Positions 1 to 4,857 of a stretch of DNA of 5,763 nucleotides are shown here, in pieces. The notes beneath the pieces are model-generated. The model was not told the origin of the DNA and did no database searches. It saw nothing but the letters and a program-made list of their open reading frames with translations. Location of the stretch: the NCBI GenBank assembly GCA_021767245.1, contig JAASTO010000170.1, positions 1 through 5,763 on the forward strand, read 5' to 3'. The position numbers were made by a program, and so were the translations under genes. The stretch is from Balneolaceae bacterium. Lineage in GTDB: Bacteria > Bacteroidota > Rhodothermia > Balneolales > Balneolaceae. Position 1 is the stretch's first letter; each line of letters opens with the position of its first letter.

Positions 1-416
1 ACATCCATCACCGGGTGCTTTCTTTCTTTGATGTCGAAGGTGTCAAACAGCACGTGTTTAAGGCTATGCAATAATCCCTGCGTAAAGAACAGAAGTACCA
101 CAATACCCACGATGCCGAAGATCTGACGAGCACCCACCAATGGCTCGATCAAAGTTTCAATAGTGATAGCTCCACGAAATACATCCTCGCTTCGTGTTTC
201 GTAGGTAAAGCTTGGAAAGAACTCCCTTCCATACCTGACGATCTCGTTAAACGCCTCTTCGGCGGAGAGATAATATCCAATAATAGAGATCAGGATCAGA
301 ACAAATGGTACCGCACATATAAACAAATTAAACGTGATAGCCGAGGCATTAAAGAAAATATCTTTTTTTGCAGCCAGCTTTAATACCCGCTTTCCAAAGT
401 CTTTATATTTTTTCAA
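1..416 (-). CDS. YihY/BrkB-family inner-membrane protein, N-terminal part (cut by window edge)
   Basis: This is the first 138 codons of a minus-strand gene whose 3' end lies outside the window. The translation begins (M)KKYKDFGKRVLKLAAKKD and continues through a hydrophobic segment around residues 24-48 (ITFNLFICAVPFVLILISIIGYYL). A polar stretch follows, then a second hydrophobic segment near residues 98-115 (IFGIVGIVVLLFFTQGLL). A short basic, amphipathic N-terminus followed by a helix with a central Pro is the pattern of the YihY/BrkB (UPF0761) family, multi-pass membrane proteins once mislabelled ribonuclease BN; their molecular role is unsettled. The start is inferred as TTG (416-414): an in-frame TGA lies at 428-426 and no ATG or GTG occurs before the first membrane segment. 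GGAAGG at 424-419 is only 2 nt from TTG, closer than usual. The gene is divergent from mutS. The family call rests on remembered sequence character, so other multi-pass proteins remain possible. Confidence 0.65.
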   Translation of the reverse strand, partial: MKKYKDFGKRVLKLAAKKDIFFNASAITFNLFICAVPFVLILISIIGYYLSAEEAFNEIVRYGREFFPSFTYETRSEDVFRGAITIETLIEPLVGARQIFGIVGIVVLLFFTQGLLHSLKHVLFDTFDIKERKHPVMD

Positions 417-428
417 AACCTTCCATCA

Positions 429-567
429 ATTGGTTAACGGTTAAAATTCGCAGGATAGCCAATCAATTACAAGCAACATTTAATCCTTAGTTTTTCAATC
501 AATTCATTGGTAAGTTCCACTCTTAATAATCAGCAATCTATCAGCTAAAAAGACCTATTTCGAGTGC
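429..567. promoter_or_regulatory. Divergent intergenic region between the membrane-protein gene and mutS
   Basis: This AT-rich gap must hold the start signals for both divergent genes unless their promoters lie further inside the coding regions. I see no convincing -35/-10 pair on either strand. It contains the tandem GGTTAA-C-GGTTAA (433-445) and spaced ATCAATT copies at 462-468 and 498-504, with a third at 425-431 just outside it. These could be protein-binding sites or chance in AT-rich DNA. No Shine-Dalgarno sequence precedes the mutS ATG. Confidence 0.4.
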
Positions 568-3237
568 ATGAGTGCTAAGAAAAAGCAAACTCCGCTTATG
601 CGGCAATATTTTCAAATCAAGAACGAACATCCGGGAACCATTCTTCTTTTCCGGGTGGGCGACTTCTATGAAACCTTTGCCGACGATGCTCAACTGATCA
701 GCAAGGAGCTCGGCATCACTCTGACCAAACGAAACAACGGTGGCGATCAGACGCCGCTTGCCGGGTTTCCTTATCATGCATTAGATAATTACCTCCCTAA
801 ACTGGTTAAAAAAGGCTATAAAGTTGCTGTTTGTGAACAGACCGAAGATCCTGAACAGGCTAAAAAAGCCGGCCGAAAGATCGTGACTCGCGAAGTTACA
901 GAGATCACCACACCGGGGGTTACCCTATCTGAAAAGCTTCTGGACCACAAGCGAAATAACTACATCGCATCCCTTCACTGGGATGGTTCAACCATCGGTG
1001 TTTCCTTTTCTGATATCTCTACCGGGGAGTTTGCCCTGAGTCACATCAAAGAAGAACATCTTGAGAATTTCCTGGCTGCCATTCAACCTTCTGAGATCCT
1101 GATCCGTCAAAAGAAAAAGAATAAGCTTGATGATGCCCTGAATCATCATAACATCACTTACATAGAAGATTGGGTATATGATGGAGATTATGGATACGAC
1201 CTGCTTACCAAACACTTTGAAACCCACTCTCTGAAAGGTTTCGGGGTTGAAGACCTTGAGATCGCCCATGTTGCAGCCGGTGCTCTCATGCATTATATGC
1301 AGGAAACCCAAAAGGCCTATTTACGTCACCTACGCCGGCTTTATGCATACGAGAGCAATGAGTTCATGAGCCTGGATGCAGCCACCAAACGAAATTTAGA
1401 ACTGACCACCAGTATTCAGGAAGGTGGAACTGAAGGCACACTCATCTCCATACTTGATGACACCTGTACAGCGATGGGCGGGCGGCTTCTCAGACGATGG
1501 ATCATGCGTCCCCTCAAACGGCTCAAACCCATTCAACAACGTTTGGATGCGGTAGAAACCTTGTATGAGAATAACGAGATCAGAAATACTCTGAGAGAAG
1601 AACTGGAGCAGATCGGTGATATGGAGCGGCTTATCTCACGGATCTGTATGGGCCGTACCAATGCCCGCGATGTCGTTCAGCTGAAATTATCCCTGGCTCA
1701 GATCCCACGACTAAAAAGTCAGATCGCATCCATTGATGATCCGCTGCTTCAGGACATATCAGGAAGATTAAAATTACTGATCGAGGTTCAGGAAAGGATC
1801 AACACGGCTCTTAAGGATGATCCCCCCGCCAGTGTGCGCGATGGAGGTATGATAGAGGAAGGATTCAATGATGAGCTGGATGAATTGCGGGATATTGCCA
1901 AAAATGGTAAAAAGTACATCGCCCAGATCAAGGATGAACTCGCCAAAGAGCACAACATTTCATCTCTCAAGATCGGGTACAATAAGGTGTTCGGTTACTA
2001 TATCGAAGTGACCAATACCCACAAAGATAAGGTCCCTGATACCTTTATTCGCAAGCAAACCCTTGTTAATTCTGAGCGATATATCACCCCTGAGTTGAAA
2101 GAGGTTGAAGAAAAAGTTCTTTCAGCAGAAGAGCGCAGTAAAACGCTGGAATATGAACTGTTTGAAGAGATCAGGTTATATGTTGCTGATTTTGCTGATG
2201 ACATTCAGCAGGTCTCTCAAGCCGTGGCGGAACTGGATTGCCTGCAGGGATTTGCAGAAGTGGCATTCAGAAACAATTATACGAAACCGGAAGTCGGTGA
2301 TCACGAAGAGATCGATATTAAAAAAGGCCGGCATCCCGTGGTTGAGAAATCCCTGCCTATGGGTGAACCGTTCATCCCGAATGATATCAAACTTGATACG
2401 GATAATGAGCAGATCCTCATCATCACCGGGCCGAATATGGCCGGTAAAAGTATCATCCTGCGGCAAACCGGACTGATCGTACTGCTTGCTCAGGTTGGAA
2501 GTTTTGTTCCGGCAAAATCTGCCAATATCGGCCTGGTTGATAAGATCTTTACCCGTGTGGGGGCCTCCGATAACCTGGCAGCCGGCGAAAGTACCTTTTT
2601 GGTTGAAATGAATGAGGCAGCCAATATCCTGAACAATGCCACTCCGAGATCCCTGATCCTGCTGGATGAGGTAGGTCGCGGAACTTCCACTTTTGATGGA
2701 TTGAGTATTGCGTGGTCACTGGCAGAATATCTACATAATCATGCTCCGGTTGCGGCAAAGACTTTGTTTGCCACACATTATCACGAACTGAATGAGCTCG
2801 AACAAATGTACGACCGAATCCGGAATTACAATGTTCAGGTAAAGGAGCACAACGGCAAAGTGGTATTCTTACGCAAACTCATCAAGGGTGGAGCCGATCA
2901 CAGCTATGGTATTCAGGTAGCCGATATGGCGGGACTCCCACAAGTGGTCATTGAGCGGGCCAAGGAGATCCTGAAAAATCTGGAAAGTCACAGCTTGGAT
3001 ATCACCAATAAAAACGGTGCCATAGAAAATGAAGCCTCCTCTAAGAAAGAAGCATCCAAAAATTTATCTGAGAAAGTTGAAAAACAGCCTGAAACCTCTC
3101 AGATGTCGATGTTTCAGACCCATGTTGATCCCAGAATTGAAACGGTATTGAATAAACTGGAAGCCACCGACCCCAACCGCATGACTCCAATTGAAGCTTT
3201 AATGATGATCACGGAATTGAAGAAACTCGTGGATTAG
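568..3237 (+). CDS. mutS: DNA mismatch repair ATPase MutS
   Basis: MutS recognises base mismatches and small loops after replication, then acts as an ATP-driven sliding clamp that recruits MutL. The 889 residues carry the full bacterial MutS1 layout. The mismatch-reading motif is GDFYE with Phe33 and Glu35. It is followed by the connector domain (about 125-250), the lever and clamp helices (about 265-570) and the ATPase. In the ATPase, Walker A GPNMAGKS is at 621-628, the AGESTF signature at 672-677, Walker B LDE with Asp700-Glu701 followed by VGRGTSTFDG, and the FATHYHE switch at 734-740. A polar, Lys/Ser/Glu-rich linker (about 806-844) leads to QMSMF (845-849), which fits a beta-clamp binding peptide. 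A C-terminal helical segment ending in MTPIEALMMITELKKLV matches the dimer/tetramer region. The linker makes it slightly longer than the E. coli protein (853). ATG 568 is preferred over ATG 598 because family members carry about ten residues before the MRQYFQIK helix. No broken motif is seen. The neighbour era is on the same strand 103 bp downstream. Confidence 0.98.
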   Translation: MSAKKKQTPLMRQYFQIKNEHPGTILLFRVGDFYETFADDAQLISKELGITLTKRNNGGDQTPLAGFPYHALDNYLPKLVKKGYKVAVCEQTEDPEQAKKAGRKIVTREVTEITTPGVTLSEKLLDHKRNNYIASLHWDGSTIGVSFSDISTGEFALSHIKEEHLENFLAAIQPSEILIRQKKKNKLDDALNHHNITYIEDWVYDGDYGYDLLTKHFETHSLKGFGVEDLEIAHVAAGALMHYMQETQKAYLRHLRRLYAYESNEFMSLDAATKRNLELTTSIQEGGTEGTLISILDDTCTAMGGRLLRRWIMRPLKRLKPIQQRLDAVETLYENNEIRNTLREELEQIGDMERLISRICMGRTNARDVVQLKLSLAQIPRLKSQIASIDDPLLQDISGRLKLLIEVQERINTALKDDPPASVRDGGMIEEGFNDELDELRDIAKNGKKYIAQIKDELAKEHNISSLKIGYNKVFGYYIEVTNTHKDKVPDTFIRKQTLVNSERYITPELKEVEEKVLSAEERSKTLEYELFEEIRLYVADFADDIQQVSQAVAELDCLQGFAEVAFRNNYTKPEVGDHEEIDIKKGRHPVVEKSLPMGEPFIPNDIKLDTDNEQILIITGPNMAGKSIILRQTGLIVLLAQVGSFVPAKSANIGLVDKIFTRVGASDNLAAGESTFLVEMNEAANILNNATPRSLILLDEVGRGTSTFDGLSIAWSLAEYLHNHAPVAAKTLFATHYHELNELEQMYDRIRNYNVQVKEHNGKVVFLRKLIKGGADHSYGIQVADMAGLPQVVIERAKEILKNLESHSLDITNKNGAIENEASSKKEASKNLSEKVEKQPETSQMSMFQTHVDPRIETVLNKLEATDPNRMTPIEALMMITELKKLVD

Positions 3238-3247
3238 ATGGTGTTGT

Positions 3248-3296
3248 GGTGTTACAGTGTTACGGATCTTAAAGTCATCCGTAACACGGTAACACC
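3248..3296. repeat. Long imperfect palindrome between mutS and era (REP-like candidate)
   Basis: The arms 3249-3267 and 3277-3295 are 19 nt each and complementary except for one position (A3256 opposite G3288). One more G-C pair (3248/3296) extends the stem, and the loop is 9 nt (cttaaagtc). Each arm is itself two tandem copies of a heptamer, GTGTTAC-x-GTGTTAC on the left and GTAACAC-x-GTAACAC on the right. Degenerate third copies lie just outside (GTGTTG at 3241-3246, TTAACAC at 3306-3312). There is no T-tract on either side or strand, so it does not look like an intrinsic terminator. It could be a dispersed palindromic repeat, an mRNA-stabilising hairpin between two cotranscribed genes, or a protein-binding site. 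The sequence does not decide among these. Confidence 0.75.
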
Positions 3297-3340
3297 CTCG
3301 CCACTTTAACACTAATAACTCTGAGTTCTAAATAGAACAT

Positions 3341-4231
3341 ATGACCGAAACCAAACCACATAAATCCGGATACGTTGCCATTATTGGGAAGCCCAATGCG
3401 GGTAAATCAACCCTGATGAATTACATACTGGGTGCCAAGATCTCCATCACTACCCATAAAGCCCAAACTACCCGGCACCAGATCGTAGGTATCTATTCCG
3501 ATGAGGACACACAGATCGTTTTTCTGGATACCCCCGGGGTGATCTCACCGAAATATGAGCTTCAAAAAGCCATGATGAAAACGGTGGAACGCGCACGTTC
3601 GGATGCTGATGTCATTCTTTTTATTCATGATCCCATGGATAAGCACCCAACTGATGATGTGATCGAATTGATCAGGTCCATTAACAAACCGATTTATTTA
3701 GTGGTCAATAAAATGGATGTGGCCAATGAAGAGAAAGCCCGAAAATCAGCTGAGGAGATCCAGGAAAAATTAAAGATCCGATCTACCCATTTTGTTTCGG
3801 CTACGGCGGGAACCGGCGTAAAGGAACTGATGGAAGACATTCGGACCAGCCTGTTACCCGGACCTCCCTTCTATCCAAAAGAAGACCTCAGTGAGCACCC
3901 GGTTCGATTTTTTGTTTCAGAGTTAGTACGAGAACAGATCTTTCTTCAGTTTCATCAGGAGATCCCCTATTCCTGTACGGTTGAAGTGGTTTCTTATGAT
4001 ACAGAACCGGACATCGACCGGATACATGCCGATATCATCGTGAATCAAAAATCCCAGAAGGGGATGTTGATCGGCAAGGGTGGCTCAGCCATCAAAGAAT
4101 TGGGTATCGAAGCCCGTAAATCGATCGAGGAATTTATTGGCAAGCAGGTTTATCTGGAGCTGCATGTGAAAGTCCGCGAAAAATGGAGAGAGAAGGAAGG
4201 TTGGGTTCGGAACCTGGGATATGGGAAATAG
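3341..4231 (+). CDS. era: Ribosome-assembly GTPase Era
   Basis: Era is an essential-type GTPase that binds the 3' end of 16S rRNA and helps complete the 30S subunit, in the cytoplasm with some membrane association. The 296-residue length is normal for the family. The G-domain motifs are all present: G1 GKPNAGKS at 16-23, the switch I region KAQTTRHQIVGI at 40-51 (G2), G3 DTPG at 63-66, G4 NKMD at 123-126, and G5 SAT at 153-155. The C-terminal KH RNA-binding domain follows, with its GKGG loop at 245-248 preceded by LI and followed by SAIKELGIEARKSIEEF, and it ends in VKVREKWREKEGW as Era proteins do. ATG 3341 gives the usual short N-terminus before the first beta strand. No Shine-Dalgarno is visible upstream, only A/T-rich sequence. 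Cotranscription with mutS is possible because no T-tract terminator separates them. No clear terminator follows the gene. Confidence 0.97.
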   Translation: MTETKPHKSGYVAIIGKPNAGKSTLMNYILGAKISITTHKAQTTRHQIVGIYSDEDTQIVFLDTPGVISPKYELQKAMMKTVERARSDADVILFIHDPMDKHPTDDVIELIRSINKPIYLVVNKMDVANEEKARKSAEEIQEKLKIRSTHFVSATAGTGVKELMEDIRTSLLPGPPFYPKEDLSEHPVRFFVSELVREQIFLQFHQEIPYSCTVEVVSYDTEPDIDRIHADIIVNQKSQKGMLIGKGGSAIKELGIEARKSIEEFIGKQVYLELHVKVREKWREKEGWVRNLGYGK

Positions 4232-4345
4232 ACATTGATCGCTCATAGGATCCCTGAATCCTGCCTCATCTTAGGAAGCTTATTGAACTGAAAGGGACTG
4301 AAAAACCCAATCAAATCAAACACATCCGTAACCGTAAAACTTTTA
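4232..4345. other. Intergenic DNA after era with no recognised gene
   Basis: I see no coding frame and no T-tract terminator for era here. A weak 5-bp hairpin AGGAT/ATCCT (4247-4262, 6-nt loop) lacks a following T run. CATCCGTAAC at 4323-4332 repeats ten bases of the right arm of the mutS-era palindrome (3276-3285) and may be a decayed partial copy of that element. The stretch ends at the candidate promoter of the metY leader. Confidence 0.5.
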
Positions 4346-4377
4346 TTTGCACCAACCAAAATCTTACCATAGCTTTT
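4346..4377 (+). promoter_or_regulatory. Candidate promoter for the metY leader transcript
   Basis: TTTG at 4346-4349 and TAGCTTTT at 4370-4377 lie 20 bp apart. They resemble the Bacteroidota-type promoter (TTTG near -33, TAnnTTTG near -7), with the last base of the second box differing. Read as a sigma-70 type promoter, TTGCAC and TAGCTT lie 17 bp apart but match poorly. Transcription would then start around 4381-4386, about 35-40 nt before the ATG of the Met/Cys leader frame. The boxes are short and degenerate and the host's promoter consensus is assumed, so this is tentative. Confidence 0.3.
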
Positions 4378-4420
4378 AAGCGTGAAATTAAACAGTCAAA
4401 ATATTACCAGCTCTTGTTCC

Positions 4421-4459
4421 ATGATGTGTTGCATGTTTATGTGCATGACACAGACATAA
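4421..4459 (+). CDS. Met/Cys-rich leader peptide of the metY attenuator (MMCCMFMCMTQT)
   Basis: A 12-codon frame, ATG to TAA, encodes MMCCMFMCMTQT: five Met and three Cys, eight of the first nine residues. Met and Cys are normally rare, so the run is very unlikely by chance, and it lies upstream of a homocysteine/methionine synthesis gene. The proposed role is regulatory: a ribosome slowed at Met or Cys codons when those tRNAs are poorly charged would bias folding of the RNA downstream. The stop codon overlaps the first strand of the proposed antiterminator. The frame is open back to GTG 4382, which would give a 25-residue form with one more Cys; ATG 4421 is preferred because the candidate transcription start is near 4382. 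No Shine-Dalgarno is visible, as for the other genes here. The coding stretch can itself fold (4425-4435 with 4444-4452, 9 bp with a 2-nt bulge), perhaps a pause hairpin. It is too short for homology and translation is unproven. Confidence 0.65.
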   Translation: MMCCMFMCMTQT

Positions 4460-4497
4460 GGGCATTGGTATAAACTGACGATCGTTAACAAGCCCTT
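4458..4497 (+). promoter_or_regulatory. Proposed antiterminator hairpin of the leader-peptide attenuator
   Basis: AAGGGC (4458-4463) is the exact complement of GCCCTT (4492-4497), the core of the left arm of the following terminator. Three further pairs, TTG 4465-4467 with CAA 4489-4491, extend the stem past a bulged A4464. This fold and the terminator exclude each other. The upstream strand starts inside the leader's TAA stop codon, so a ribosome that reaches the stop would cover it and allow termination. A ribosome held at most of the Met/Cys codons would leave it free. The mechanism is inferred from pairing and spacing. Confidence 0.6.
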
Positions 4498-4524
4498 TTG
4501 AATGTATCACAGAAGGGCTTTTTT
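4490..4524 (+). terminator. Intrinsic terminator 1 (attenuator) upstream of the SAM riboswitch
   Basis: AAGCCCTT (4490-4497) pairs with AAGGGCTT (4513-4520) in an 8-bp perfect stem around a 15-nt loop, and the descending strand runs into six T (4519-4524). It starts 30 nt after the leader stop codon and about 43 nt before the riboswitch aptamer. It could instead end an independent short RNA, but the Met/Cys leader and the alternative pairing of its left arm favour attenuation. Confidence 0.85.
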
Positions 4525-4567
4525 AGTGACTTTAATTTTCAACGTTCTTTAAACATACTGTTGCATT

Positions 4568-4703
4568 CTCATTACGAAAGGTGGAGGGATCAGGTCCTGT
4601 GAAGCCTTGGCAACCGTTTCCCGCTCATAAACATTTATGTGCGGGGGAAAAGGTGCCACATCCTGTCTCGCACATAATAATCTATGTGCAGGGAAAAGAT
4701 GAG
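4568..4703 (+). promoter_or_regulatory. SAM-I (S-box) riboswitch aptamer
   Basis: The conserved S-box core is readable: AGGTGGAGGGA (4579-4589), then GTGAAGCC and GGCAACC (4609-4615), then AAGGTGCCACATCCTG (4650-4665), closing in GATGAG. P1 is CTCAT (4568-4572) with ATGAG (4699-4703). P2 is closed by GGT 4580-4582 with ACC 4613-4615. P3 is a C-rich/G-rich stem (4620-4624 with 4641-4645) with an apical CATAA/TTATG extension. P4 includes GCACATA (4670-4676) with TATGTGC (4683-4689). The P2-loop CCT and the AGG of J3/4 can form the family pseudoknot. The class binds S-adenosylmethionine and shuts off sulfur and methionine genes, which suits the metY gene 155 bp downstream. Confidence 0.95.
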
Positions 4704-4751
4704 TTCGATAAGACCCGGTTTTTGTAAGAAAAGCCTCTTTCGGATTCATCT
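4697..4751 (+). promoter_or_regulatory. Riboswitch antiterminator (expression platform)
   Basis: AGATGAGTTCGA (4697-4708), which contains the 3' strand of P1, can pair with TCGGATTCATCT (4740-4751), from the loop and left-arm end of the following terminator. This makes 12 consecutive pairs, two of them G-U. A further AAGA/TCTT match (4710-4713 with 4736-4739) follows a bulged T. SAM binding would hold ATGAG in P1, break this pairing and let the terminator form, so ligand turns the gene off. Confidence 0.75.
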
Positions 4752-4768
4752 CTGAAAGAGGCTTTTTT
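4729..4768 (+). terminator. Intrinsic terminator 2 (SAM riboswitch expression platform)
   Basis: AAAAGCCTCTTTC (4729-4741) and GAAAGAGGCTTTT (4754-4766) form an uninterrupted 13-bp stem with a 12-nt loop, running into six T (4763-4768). It lies 26 nt after the riboswitch P1 and 89 nt before the metY start codon, the standard position for a transcriptional S-box switch. Confidence 0.93.
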
Positions 4769-4792
4769 GTTAGTTCAAATTACGTCTCGCAG

Positions 4793-4798
4793 AGGAGG
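4793..4798 (+). promoter_or_regulatory. Strong Shine-Dalgarno-like AGGAGG far upstream of metY
   Basis: A perfect AGGAGG lies 59 nt before the metY ATG, too far for direct initiation there. The only start codon at normal distance is TTG 4809, which opens a 39-codon frame ending at 4928 inside metY in another frame. It may be chance, a ribosome standby site, or the start signal of a short overlapping upstream frame. The sequence just before the metY ATG is A/C-rich with no such motif. Confidence 0.3.
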
Positions 4799-4857
4799 AT
4801 CATCAGTTTTGAAGATTCAAAACAAACAACTAACACTTACTCAAACAACCAATTATC

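Noticed and set aside
2428..2454. MutS Walker A followed by Ile-Ile instead of the more common Thr-Tyr, as a sign of a damaged ATPase
   Set aside because: The catalytic GPNMAGKS is intact, and positions after the Ser vary between phyla, so I treat it as normal lineage variation.
2105..2476. 123-codon plus-strand frame inside mutS
   Set aside because: It is a +1/+2 shadow of mutS, whose own frame there encodes an uninterrupted conserved sequence.
3248..3296. mutS-era palindrome as an intrinsic terminator
   Set aside because: The stem is strong, but neither strand has a T-tract after it, so intrinsic termination is not supported.
4247..4262. Hairpin AGGAT/ATCCT as the era terminator
   Set aside because: It has only five pairs and no T run.
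4549..4749. 66-codon minus-strand open frame across the metY leader
   Set aside because: It lies wholly on the complement of the SAM riboswitch and its terminator. Its openness follows from conserved RNA structure on the plus strand, and it has no recognisable protein character.
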